Source: Phytoseiulus persimilis (Eukaryota > Arthropoda > Arachnida > Mesostigmata > Phytoseiidae). Taken from it: a stretch of DNA of 64,000 nt. Numbering within the stretch: position 1 is the stretch's first letter; each line of letters opens with the position of its first letter. The notes beneath the pieces were generated by a model, which was not told the DNA's origin, did not search any database, and worked only from the letters and a program-made list of their open reading frames with translations. The stretch is taken from the NCBI GenBank assembly GCA_037576195.1, contig CM075101.1:25606001-25670000 (forward strand). Reading direction: 5' to 3'. Below, in pieces: positions 24,579-36,544 of this stretch. The translations under genes were made by a program, and so were the position numbers.

Positions 24579-27500
24579 ATGGCGTCCAGTAGGAGGGGCG
24601 CGGCTTTCGTTCTTCTGGCATGGCTGGCTCTAGCCCATGCTCAGGAAGTGACGACGCAGGCTTCGAGCACCCCAGACGTGACAACGACAACTTCGAGTGA
24701 GTATTCCGGTGCCTCCACGAACCGCGGGACCTCGACTCCCATGCGAATGAGCTCTGTCTTCACGGAACTGACTTCCTCAGGTGTAGGACCGACGTGTGCG
24801 CCCCACACCTGTCGCATGCTGTGTCCTTATGGTTTCGAGAGCGACGCCCAAGGATGTTCCATGTGCGAATGCAGGAACCCGTGCAAGGACGTCGAGTGTC
24901 CCAACGGGACAGAATGCCAGGTGGATGACAGCGCCTGCAAGCCCGGGGAACAGTGTGCGCCGTCGACGAATTGTAGGAAAGCGCGCGCTGCCCTCGGAGA
25001 ATGTGCGTTCGGCGATCCCCTCACCGGAGCGGAGAACCGACCGCTGCTCTGCGGAACAGACTCCGACAAACCAAGCTGTCCCTCCGGATACGAATGCTTC
25101 GTTCAACAGAACGCCGAGTACGGTCTCTGCTGCCCTCAGGAGCAACAGAACCGAGCGGCGGAATGCCCTCAGAGCGTCGCCGCTGATTTCCGCTGTGATA
25201 AAAAGTGTGAGTTTGACGCCGATTGCGAGGTCGGCATGAAGTGCTGTGATACGTCGTGTGGCAAGGCTTGCCTCTCCTCGCGTAACTCGACTCTCTGCGA
25301 GCAGCAGAGACGTCTCGCGCGCCTGTTCTCCGAGGGGGTCGACGCTCCCGGCTACGTTCCCCAGTGCGACGACGACGGCCAGTTCCAGGCCAAACAGTGT
25401 TCTACCAACGGCAAGGTGTGTTGGTGCGTTAACAGTGCCGGACAGCAGATGAGCGGATCCATGGGACCGGCCGCAGCAGTGATTTGCGCGTCCAAAGACC
25501 GTTCCTCGTTCGCAAGATCCAAGAAGATGGAAGAGGAGAGCCACGACTGTTCTCTGGTGATGTGCAACGTTTTGTGCGAGTATGGATACAAGAAGGATGA
25601 CCAAGGTTGCACACAGTGCGAGTGTATCGACCCTTGCGAGACGAAGGTCTGCCAAAAAGACGAAGAATGCGTCATCGTGAAGGTGAGTTGTTGCCCCGAG
25701 ACCCCTCCGGGCAGCGGTGATTCCCAAGCGTCGGATGGAAATCAATCGACACGAGCTGACGCGCGAAATCTCGATTCCAGGAAGAGCCGTGCACGGGTTC
25801 CGCGTGTGCGGTTTCCGCGTCCTGCACCAAGAAATCCGATCCCGGCCTAGTGTGTTCGTCCGGGGAGGCTCAACTGAAAGACAACGCGACGGTGAACTGC
25901 GCGAACGCTGAACTCTGCGACGAAGGCTTCGACTGCGAAATCCTCCCCGGCGAGTCGATGGGCGTCTGCTGCCGGCGGTCGACCGCAGTTTCGAAGAGCA
26001 CCGAGCGCGAAGAGGAAATGCCCAAGGAGAAAGTGTCCACGATGTGCGAATATCTACGGGAACTGAGTTCTCAGGGGGAGAAGCTCGCGGTCCCCGCTCC
26101 CAACTGCACCGAAGACGGAAAATACTCCCCTGTGCAATGTGACAGTCAGGGTTGTTTCTGCGTCGACGACTTCGGCGTGGAGATCCAGAACTCCCGCAAG
26201 GCAGACAAGGCAGCCGACGAGGTCGAGTGCCGCGAGATGCGTTCTGCGAAGCCTTGCTACAACCTGCTGTGTCGACTCGGATGCGAGTTCGGTTTCGAGT
26301 ACGACGACGAAGGTTGCCCGATTTGTGCTTGCAGGAACCCCTGCAAAGCGGCGACCTGCGGCGAGGAAGAGGTCTGTCAGCTCGCTGAGCCCTCCTCCGC
26401 CTGCAGCAACTGGTGGTGTCCTCCAGTCCCGAAATGTGAGTGTTTATGGGGATTTTCAGAAACCGGATCAAATTCTGCTCATTCCCTATCTTCCTCAAAG
26501 CCCTATTCCTCTCCATCCCCGGCCTCAACGCCGCTTTTCCTCCCATCAGGTATAAGCAAGAAGGCTGCTCAAAGGAACATGATGATGTTCTGCCCGGGAA
26601 GCTATTCTGGACCTTTCATGAACGCCGAAACGAACGAAGTACTTCACTGCTCTTCGGACAGCCGAGAGGAGTCGTGCCCGTCGGGCTACTCCTGCGTTCC
26701 GGTTAGCGAGGACGAGGAACACGGCCGCTGCTGTCCCTCCCGGGAGAACCGCGAACACGATGGCCAGTGGTCCGAGACCCGCGAGCAATCCGACGTGAAG
26801 TCGGGCCAATGTCCCTACCTCATTCCGTTCGACACGCCGGTGGGCGCCATCTCGTGCGAGGTTCGTGCTCGGCTCACGATGTCAGCTTGCCATAGTTGGG
26901 ATCCGGGCGGCCCCTGCTCGAAGAGAACTAACGACGCGTGAAATTTCAGATCCAGTGCAGTGATGACAAACGCTGTCCCGGCGACTCAAAATGCTGCTCG
27001 AACGGTTGCGGAACTCAGTGCATGCCTCCCGTGCAGATGACAGGTTGCGAGCACAGCCGCACGCTACGCGAGCACCAGACCCACGCTGGGGAGCTGCGTC
27101 CCCAGGCTCCGTCCGCGCCCTCCTGCGAACCCATGGCGAGAGGTTTCGAAGATGTCCAGTGCCACCGGGAAGCCTGCTGGTGTGCTGACGAGGCGGGCAT
27201 CGAGATTCCCGGAACGCGTTCCAACGGGGCCCCCACCCTGAACTGCACCGCCGTCCGTGCTCAGGGCCGAAACGCGAACACCACGTGCAACGTCGAGTGC
27301 AACGTCGACTGCGAGTTCGGTCAGAAACTCGACTCCAAAGGCTGCCCGTTCATGTGCGAGTGCGTCGACCCGTGCGCCGAGCTCAACTGCGGACTGCACG
27401 AAGAATGCCGCCTGGTTTCCCTCGCGTGCGCCGGCAAAGGACCCTGCCCGCGACAGGCGATGTGCCGCCCAAAGATCGAGAACGTCTGCCCCGTGGGCGA

Positions 27501-30500
27501 GCCGCTGCTCGTCAACGAGACCCTGATCACCTGCGGCCCGGGCGAGAACGTTTGCCCGACATCGCACAAATGCCAGCTGGATATTTTCGGCGAGTTCGCT
27601 CACTGTTGCCCGAAGCCCCGCGAAGTCTGCTTCGGCCCGCCCCCCCTGTGCGACCACCCAGGGAACTCCGAGCTCGAAGTTGAGAAACGCTGGTTCTACA
27701 ATGACATGACCCGGCAGTGCCAAGCGTTCCCTTTCAACAAGGACCATTGTTACGGCTCGCTGAACGTGTTCTCGAGTCAATCTGAGTGCGAGGGCGTGTG
27801 CCCCACGAGGACCGAATGCGAGGCCATCCGCGAAATGCGGGCCAGCCAACAATCCGCATCGGCGGAACGCGCGAACGCTAAACCCGTCTACGTGCCCAAC
27901 TGCGACTTCCGTCTCGGCACCTGGGAACCCGTCCAATGCATGCCCGAGCTCGGCCTCTGCTGGTGCGTCGACCAACAAGGCAACCAAATCGCCGGCAGCA
28001 TGGTTCGGGGCACTCCGAGCTGCGCTGCGCGATCCGCCGACGCTAAAATCTCCCCGCCGGCAATCTGCCCGAACGGAGAGCCCGTCCACCTGTGCGACTA
28101 CCGCGAAGTGTGCAGTAGGAACTGTGCCTCGCAGGCCAACGCCACCTGCAGGGTGGACCCGTGCGGCGGCTGCAGAGCCGTGTTCTACGACGAATCCAAC
28201 AACGTCGTCGATTGCGAGAAAGGATTGACCGCCTGTCAGGAAGAAGCGCAGATGATTCGAAACTCCCGCGCTTGGAACAACCAGTTCTTCCACACGATCA
28301 GCAGCCTCATCCAGAAAGTCTACCCCGAAAACCTCCCGGGCTTCCCCGCCGGGGACGAGAGGAGGACCCGGGCCAAGCGCGAAACTCCTTCGGACGAGAT
28401 CAGCGACTACGACGACCCCGCCGCTCGCGCCATGAGCGCTTACCACCAGAACCGTAGGCGACAGTCGCAGGAGCCCATCGCGGAGCTGTCGGCGCCGCCC
28501 AAGGTTGTCGTGCCTCTCCGTGCACCCATAATCATGATCGTGCACCGCCGGGTACACCAAGCACCCAACCCCCTCGAAGTGATGCAAACGCTGTCGTCGG
28601 CCATGCCGCGCATGCGTTTCATGGTCCAAGTCGCCGACGAACCCAAAGAAGAGGAGACCGTCTCCCAGGAGAACGTGAACCCCATCGACCCGGCCATGTT
28701 CATGAGCCACGTGACCGCCATGATGGAGCGGGTTATGGGCGGGCAGCATCTCCCACAAGTGGCCCCGCTCGCCCCTCAGCTACCAGAAGCGATGATGCCG
28801 CAGCCGCAGGCTTCGGAACGGCTCGTTGTTGGTCCCAATTTCGCTGAGGTCAGGATGACCATGAAATCCGATGGCCCCGTCCCACTTGCGGCCATGCGCC
28901 AGGTTGAACAAGGTTCCCTGAACCACCTCCTGAACTACCTCTTCGGACACCCTGCCGACGCTCGCGAGTCGCGTGTCTCGGAGAAGAGCGTCTCGATCGC
29001 TCAGGACGACGAGTGCCCTCAAGCCGGCATCGCCGAAACCATAAGTGCCATGATCGGCGGGTGCCGCAGCGAGTGCGGCGATCACTCTGACTGCTCCGGA
29101 AACGAGAGATGCTGCCGGTATGGGTGTTCATCCAGCTGCATGGCTCCTGTGGCCCGTCAAGCTCAGAACGCGGTGAAACCGGGACACTGTCCTCTCCCCT
29201 CCCTGAACCCGCAGTGTCTGCTTTCCGAGCAGGGTGATCAGTGCATGCACGATGCTCACTGCCCCGGCGAGGCCAAGTGCTGTCCTGGCTTCTGTGGCGC
29301 TGTCTGTAGAACTCCTGTCGAGGAGAACGTCGAAGAGTCGATGCCGTCCTCTATGTACGTCGCGCCTCCTGTTTGCTCCTCGGACGGCGGCTACGCGGTC
29401 AGCCAGTCGCAAGGACCGCTGTCGTGGTGCGTCGATCGTTTTGGGGTCCCCATCGACTCGACCCTGACCAAAGGCTCGGTGGCTTGCGATGTCAACGGAA
29501 ATATCACCAAAAGAGAATCAGTTGGCGACGTTTGTCCCGGAGGCGTTCAAGCCAAGGTCTGCAGAGACGAATGCGTTTCCGCAGTCTGCCACAGCCATCC
29601 GTTCGCGATGTGCGTGGCCGATCCATGCAGCAACTGCGAAATTCATTTCGTCGACGCGCTCGGCGACAAAGTAGACTGCAGTCCGGTCTGCGAACAGAAA
29701 CCCCGCAAAACGTCCGCCTGCCACGAGAACTCGGGCATCCGCTCCCGGAAACGGTACACTTTCAACCAAACCTCCCAGACCTGCGAAGAGTTCCAGTATG
29801 ACTGCAACGGAAACGACAACAACTTCGAAAGCGTCGAGGAGTGCGAAGAGCAATGCAAGCGACCCAAGTCCGTCTGTGAACTCCCCAAAGAACCCGGTCT
29901 CTGCATGGCCAACTTCCCTGTCTGGTACTACAACTCGATGACCCATCAATGCGAGAAGTTCTCGTACGGAGGTTGCGGAGGAAATGCCAACAACTTCGAG
30001 ACGAAGGCGATGTGCGACATGGCTTGTCCCGACATGGTCATGTGCCCGTACGATACAATCACGAAAGAAGGACTCACCCGAGAGCCTTGCGATCGCATTG
30101 CGGCTTGCGCTGCCACCGCCTGTCCCGGAAACCCGTCCGCTGTTTGTCAAGTAGACCCTTGCGAGTGCCGCGCGACCTGGCTCGATCCCGAGTCGGGCGA
30201 TCCCGCTCGCTGTGAGAAGGACAACGATCTGAGCGCGATGGCGAAGGAGATCGAGCCCAAGTGCAGCACGTTGCAGAAGAAGAATGCACTCATCGGCAAT
30301 ATCTACATTCCCGAGTGCGCAGCTGATGGGTCTTTCCATCCGCTCCAGTGTATTTCCCTGCCTTCGAAAAAAGAATGTTGGTGCGTCGACTCTGCCGGCC
30401 ATCAGATCGGAGAGCCTTTCACGGACAAGGCCAAAACCTGCGGTGAGTCATCAAAGTACTACTTTCTCAAAAGATAAAGCAGGTCGGAGAATGACGTTGG

Positions 30501-31712
30501 ATAACTAATCGAGCTCAATTTCACAGCTCCAGTGAAGATAAGCCGCGTTGACTTCGACGTCGCGTTCAACAACTCGAAATCCGAGGACATGAAAGAGCAG
30601 ATGACGGACAGCCTCAACCGAGTTCTGCGCTCGATCGATGCCGACGTCGACGACCTCCGTGTCGAGGCCTCGGATAACACGATGGTCCACGCCAAGTTCT
30701 CGCTCAACGGCGACAATTGTGCTTCGATGGCGTTCAAGATCGAACAGCTCGTAAGTACATCTCTGGCCACGTCGTTGGGTCTCATTCGTTCTGAATCTTG
30801 ATCGTTCATTGAATCGGCGGACCCGGTGTCAAGTAGCGAGCCCAGAATACCAGTCTTTGATCGTTAGATCGTAACGCGTTTCTCAAATCCCCATCTGCAG
30901 ATCATGGCCAGAGCCTTGAAAATCAGGGACAGCGTGGCCGACTACAGCAACTCGAAGTTCACGTATGTCGCCGAGGAGAACAGCGACCCCAAGAACGCAC
31001 AAGGCGTCGGCAAGGTCGAAGTCATTTACAGTGCTGACAAAAACGAAGTGCTTGCCATCAAGCGCCTCCTCGAGCCTCGTGCCGTCGACGCCCGCACCAC
31101 CACGTTGGCGGCAGCTGTCCTTGCTGTAACTGTTGTCGTCTGCATCCTGCTCGTGTTGACCATCCTGATGCATCGCAATCAAGCTGCACTCAAGAAAGAA
31201 GCTATAAGTGCCGGCGCCGCTCCGAGCACCATCGCTGTGAGTAAAAGTCGTCCTCGCCCAATTTACGCCCCCTTCTGAAGACTCGTGTGTCTTCAGCTCA
31301 TTCCCCCTACCGCTCCCTCCCCTGTCCTCTCCCTCCCCCCGAACATGCTTGCTTTGATGCTGTGCATTGCCCATCCGTATGGCACTTCGTCCCATTACCC
31401 CATCCTGCCTATGGTGGCTTGCATGAGAGCACTCACAACCGGTCAACCAAACGCACCGCTTTAATCCCCGCGCCCCGACCCCAGTTCCAGAACCCTGTAT
31501 ACGTTCTGTGGACGAACCGCGTCATGAGCGCTGTCTGCAGACGTTCCCCTGTTCCTTCACCTCCCAAATCACCGGACGACCTCGCTCGAATGGAAGCCCA
31601 GAACGAGGCCGGCATCGAAGATATCGATGACGTTGACGACGAGTTCAACAACCCAAATTACGATGAGGTTATCGACGAGCACAACATTAAAGGGTGGGTG
31701 CCTTTCTCGTAG
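24579..31712 (+). CDS. Modular cysteine-rich type I membrane protein (antistasin-like, WAP, thyroglobulin-1, Kunitz, SEA-like)
   Basis: Eight exons: 24579-24696, 24781-25682, 25781-26435, 26550-26860, 26950-30442, 30527-30750, 30901-31236 and 31491-31712. All junctions are GT..AG and phase-consistent, giving 2086 residues. Domains: signal peptide 1-22; antistasin-like modules near 45-70, 295-320, 499-525 and 774-800; WAP four-disulfide cores near 168-208, 645-686, 1349-1394 and 1406-1450; thyroglobulin type-1 domains (CWCV or CFCV cores) near 209-275, 428-490, 695-761, 951-1019 and about 1757-1826, plus a partial one before 1522; Kunitz domains near 888-946, 1582-1632 and 1634-1689. A cysteine-free linker (1090-1349) carries an RAKR processing site. 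After a SEA-like stretch, a span at about 1968-1992 leads to a tail with FNNPNY. The known families suggest an extracellular protease-inhibitor or matrix-type receptor; the substrate is unknown. The last exon could instead splice near 31695. Confidence 0.88.
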
Positions 31713-32089
31713 CTTGTCTCACGTAATTTCGTTCCAGAAACTCCTGTCGATACAGGAAGCCGTTGGGCGTATTTTCGCATTCTCTCAAACCTCTACATTT
31801 CGTTTCCAGCCCAAAAGTGTAATCATCTTGTTCGAAGACCAAAGTGAATTTTGATGGAAAGCGGTCAGCGACGAGAGTGACCTGTCTAGCGATCGTTCAA
31901 TCGACAAATGATCAAACCCACCAGCACACGACCGAATCGATTGCTCCGTGGAGCAAGTTCAGTGCGATCCGATTCTACCTTATGTTTCGCTTACGGACTC
32001 TAATGACAAGAGGATCATAATGATGACAGAGACAGGAGAAGAAGATATTGTTGTAAAAAGTCGGAGATCCCACTTCGAGAGATGTTTTA

Positions 32090-32117
32090 TATGATGATGA
32101 TGATAATAATTATAATG
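32090..32117. repeat. ATG/ATA trinucleotide repeat
   Basis: A short run of ATG units that degrades into ATA/ATT units, a simple AT-rich microsatellite downstream of the cysteine-rich gene. Confidence 0.75.
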
Positions 32118-33268
32118 ACGGCGATGTCACACAATATATGGATGATTTTTTATTGTAGTTGTTCTCGTTATTTCCTAGCTAGTGACTTTCGATCCGGTAG
32201 TCTGAAGGAGTCGACCCTTCCGAGTTATTCCCTTGAGAAGCCTTCGATTGGAATGGAGCCGAATTCGTTCGGTGCCAATATCGTACCAAGTTCGATATAC
32301 CGATTTTACTCGTTTAACCGTAATCTATACGTCTTTCACTCTGTCGGGAGGACGAATAGGATCCAGAAAAGCCACTCCGGAAGTGTCTCAGAAGCTTTCC
32401 CGGAGTATGGTTGGCTTTCGCGAAGTTTCGGGCAAGGTAAAATAATATGGGATACTTTCCGTGGAATGCCGGAATCGGATGGGAAACGACCCCTCTCGTT
32501 GCCTCCTATGCTGATATAGATTGAATCGATTCCTTCTGCCATCACTCTGGCCTGAATTCATTGTTAACTTCTTCGCATAGTTGCGAGCCCGCACCAAATC
32601 GGCGATCTGACGTGCTCCGTTTGCGCTCGGAATAGAACTCATAGTGCGGCTGCTGACAATCGCACCTGACGGAGACCCGTCCATGGATAAGCTGAAGAAA
32701 CTTCGCCTGCTGGGAAGTTCGCGCGAGGGGGGGGAACCTGCGCCGCGAACGAGAGATTCTAATCGCTGGAGTCTCGCTTCCTGCCCACCGGGCGTTCAAG
32801 ACATGGGAGTCTGTGGTGGAAATTTAGTCAAGTTTCATACAAACCTAATACTGGTTCTGACGTTGAGCAAGACCACCACCAGTGCCTGCCCTGACTTGCC
32901 GACGCTCATTCGTTCGCACTCACGCGCATGCGTAATGTCATCCTCGTTTCCCGAGCATCTCAGTTTTCAAGCACCGAATCGATCTCTCCCTGAGCTCTGA
33001 AAGTAGACGTTCGCGAGTCTCGAGGTCCGGAATCACGCTGTTTCACCTTCTGATGGAGTGGCGTAAGACACCAACTCGTCACACCATTTCATTTGAGCCT
33101 CTCGATGAATACTCTTTTGAAACTAACGGAGCATTTTCTCGAGCAATCTCCTCTCCAATTTGGCTTCGATTCGGTGTTGCCAGATCCATGCGACACTTCG
33201 ATTTCTTGTGGTGTCCACATTGCCGAAGATTCTCCTGTGTAGACAACTGCGAGATCTATAACATACAT

Positions 33269-33274
33269 AATAAA
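33269..33274 (+). other. Possible poly(A) signal AATAAA (+)
   Basis: A canonical AATAAA in AT-rich context, and a strong candidate downstream of the stop codon at 31710-31712. If used it would give the cysteine-rich gene a 3' untranslated region of about 1.6 kb. No transcript evidence is available. Confidence 0.25.
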
Positions 33275-36236
33275 TGTGACTCAGCACTTCTAGGATAGCA
33301 ACAGTTCCCATACGTTACTTCTCTCAACTATGATATGAAAATGCGACAGTACCATTTTAGTCATTGATTCTGTCACAGTCATAACTTGTGAACGTCTGAG
33401 AGGGCAGGACGCCGAACTTTCGACCATGATTATCCCTCATCGAGCAGTTCGGGTTGCGCGACGCTGAAGTCCCTCGAGCCCGAGAACGCTACCCCTCAAC
33501 GGGGGACTAAAATATTACACCGAAATGAAACTCATCGAAGCTTCCATGTCTCCGCGGGAGTCTCAAACCACAACGATTGCGAAGCCAGGCAGCGAGTGCT
33601 GGGGCCCCCTCCGTGGTCCAAATCGCGATCAATATCCTAGGAATGGTTCATTCAAACGTCTGAATCCCGAGGGAAGGAGTGGTCTAGCGAGTTGAATTCG
33701 AATCTGGCACATAGCTTGGAAACGGAGTCTCGCAACGTTCTTCCGTTCCTTTTACTCCGATAGCTGAATACGAGCGATCCTCCGCAGTTTTTCGTGCCAT
33801 CTCCGAGAGATTTCACTCCGCAGTCCGTGAAGCACAGAGGAGGTTCGCGGACCGCCGTTCTGAACCATTTCCTGAATGCCCTCGTCTCCGGTTCTCTGAG
33901 ATGTTCGTACTCCAATACAGTATCGCGCGGCTCCCAATTCTCCCGTTGAAAATAGTATCTCTACGAGATGGACCGTCGAGCTCGTTCAGAACTTCATGTC
34001 GTTCGTGGAAACGTAGTAGTCAGAACCCTCGTTATCGTATTTCGACGCGGAATACCTCTCCCTCCCTTGAACTGCTGGTACACGAGAGCATTAGATTTGA
34101 ACTCAAAGGATTGTCTGCACGATTCTTCCAACATATTTCGCAGAGACTCTCTGAGCTGTATGTCGGACCTGTTACATTCCATACTGTTGAATCTCTGCTC
34201 AGCTTTACATCCTACCAGTCGTGCCGTGCTTCTAGCACTGCCAGTCTCCCCGCAGTTCTGATCTCGGCGTTCCTGAGCTTGGTTACAGTGAGAATGAGTT
34301 CCGGTCATCTCTGTAGTTCGATATTCCGAGCGCGTTCGAGATACATGGGCGTGCTGATGGTTCCATTTTCCATCCTTCAATGCAGAATACGAGATTCCAA
34401 CCGGTTCCTACATTACCATGCGCCCCCTCCCCCCATCCGGTTAGTAGCTATAGCGAATGAATCCGGCAGCGATCAGGACGAAACACCATTTCTAAGTGAG
34501 AAATGTCTCTGAGGCGGTGAAGCAGTGAGAATCCACGAATACGCGGAGCTTGTTTAGGGCTTGATCTGACACGCGGATCTTGCTCAAACATCCTTAAGAA
34601 GGACAAGGCTGGCCCGGACCCGGAACACGGCGAAGAAAGCAACTGATAGCAGAATCTGTCCCTCCTCCCAACTTCGCCTGTGATATTCGCGGAGCTGACA
34701 CCATACTTTCCGGTTGGAAAAGGACGGAACGCTTGCCGTATTCTGCGAGGGTTTGAAACGTTGTATTTTTCGATCTGTCTAGAGAATTTCATTTTGTGAA
34801 GAATTCGGAAAAGAGCCGTACACATGAGAAGTGGAACTATGATGGAAGACATTCGAACTCACTGCGTTGTGCCTTCCATATACGACGCTGGCCCGGCTGT
34901 CACTCAGACGTTCCCACGCTCAAACGAGACGGGAGGGCCGACTCCCTCGTCCCGCTCGTTCTTCGTTCAGGCCCCGCCTCAGGGAACCTCCGCTCTTGCA
35001 TCCTCCAGCCTCTTTGGGGATGCACGGCGAGATGAATTGTGGAGCGAGTTTGTGGGAGCGCATTTTGATCCCGTTTCAACTGAAGAGTCAACGTTGGAGT
35101 CGCGAATCGCGGAGGCGGCTGTCCGCCTCATCGACTGCTCTATTTTGTACCACAGGCTCAATCGAACGTCGCCTGACCGCACCAAAACGGAATGACGCGT
35201 CACCAGAATTAAACGATTCCTCGATATCAGTTCAGAGATATTTCAACCAATTGTCTGTATTTCGCTCAGCCAGCGGCTCGAAGTGTCAGATCCTCTCCAA
35301 CACCTAAGACCTATCCCCGAAAAATACTCGAAAGTAATTTTTCGTTTCTAGTGAAGGTCGCGCGCTCACTTCCAAGACGTAGACACGCACGTCGCTGTGC
35401 GCCGACTGTAGTCTCTCTTGCAAGGTTGGTCTAGATTCAGATATCCCGGCTCACGATCTTCTGCATGCTCGCTTCTCTGAGGGAGGCCGGAGGTCTATTC
35501 CACTATCTGAAGTGTGGCAAATGCATGATCAGTCCTCCTCATCAATTTTACACGGTCTAGATGCAACGTCACCCCGAGCTCGCAAGCTCGACCACCTGCG
35601 CATAGTCGTTTCAACCCTTCACATAGCGATGTCTTCGTCCCCTCACTTCATGGACCGGTTGCGACTCCCTGAAAAACGTGAAGAACGTTGTTCTTTCGAT
35701 GATTTCCACACATTTGGATTCACACCTCCTTGCTGCAGCTCGGGAAACCTTGAGTGACGGGATCGCACTCCGCCAGCTTGATAAGGACAGGATCAACGAA
35801 AGGCGATTTCGAATGCCTCAACTGATGACCTTCGACCCCTGGGAAACTCCACCCTGAGAAAGATCTCACAATCTTAGCAGTCATGAGACTCTGACATCGG
35901 GGAGCTGGTCTCTTGATTCTCTCTCAGTTCCCTCGGACGGCGTCGTTCCCCTTGCGACTGTTGGACCCGTGATTGACCCTGAACTCCAGATCTCCTTATC
36001 TGATTCAATCGTCAAAACTTGGAGGCTAACTCGCTCAGCTTCATCACTTCCGACTTCCAACTCTTCCAAACTCAGCGTCCTGGGCCCATGACCAGAAGAG
36101 CTTCACTCAGCACCTGATAACCCCATGAAGGCAGAACGCGGGTTCGACCGCGAGCAGTCGTGACTTCCCCTCCGGCAAGTCCGGCGGAGTAGAAAAAACT
36201 GTCCGTTCGACAAACAATTCTGGATGGCGTGTGCGT

Positions 36237-36242
36237 TTTATT
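36237..36242 (-). other. Poly(A) signal of the AMFR gene
   Basis: Read on the minus strand this is AATAAA, preceded by an A-rich run, about 300 bases downstream of the proposed AMFR stop codon. It is the first canonical signal after the last coding exon in the direction of transcription and is the likely 3' end of that gene. Confidence 0.6.
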
Positions 36243-36544
36243 GAATTTTTTTTAACTACAGGACCTCTATATATACATTTCGCATCACCAACGAGCTTCA
36301 GCTCAATTTACAACGTGCGGTTGGCAGCTGCAAAGGAGGGCTATTCCTCTGCGTATCACAAGTTTCTGTTGGCAATTCTTTGGATCAAGACTCTGTCCCC
36401 ACGATCACGATGCGCATCATAGCTCCGACAGCAGTGTTGACGTTCTCGCCAAGCTCTTCCATATCATCCCCATCATCAGCACTGATCACTCCTTCGCAGT
36501 CAACAAATACTTTTGGTGGGAAATCACAAGCGAGTATTCGTCTC

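Larger units (their letters stand above)
31713..36236. other. Intergenic stretch between convergent genes
   Basis: No supported gene. It should contain the 3' untranslated region of the cysteine-rich gene. Candidate poly(A) signals on the + strand are ATTAAA at about 31687, still inside the last exon, and AATAAA at 33269-33274, which would give a long untranslated region. Open frames here (up to about 200 codons, 33901-34512) show no recognisable domain. Confidence 0.5.

Noticed and set aside
24777..26546. 589-codon open frame on the minus strand opposite the cysteine-rich gene
   Set aside because: The + strand carries a spliced, domain-rich gene. The antisense frame is rich in Arg, Leu and Ala with no domain. 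Cys/Gly/Glu-rich coding with high third-position GC commonly leaves long open antisense frames.
27064..28758. 564-codon minus-strand open frame
   Set aside because: Same reason: it is a shadow of the 3.5-kb coding exon 26950-30442, with no recognisable domain.
29518..30402. 294-codon minus-strand open frame
   Set aside because: A shadow of the same coding exon; the + strand frame here contains clear Kunitz and thyroglobulin domains.
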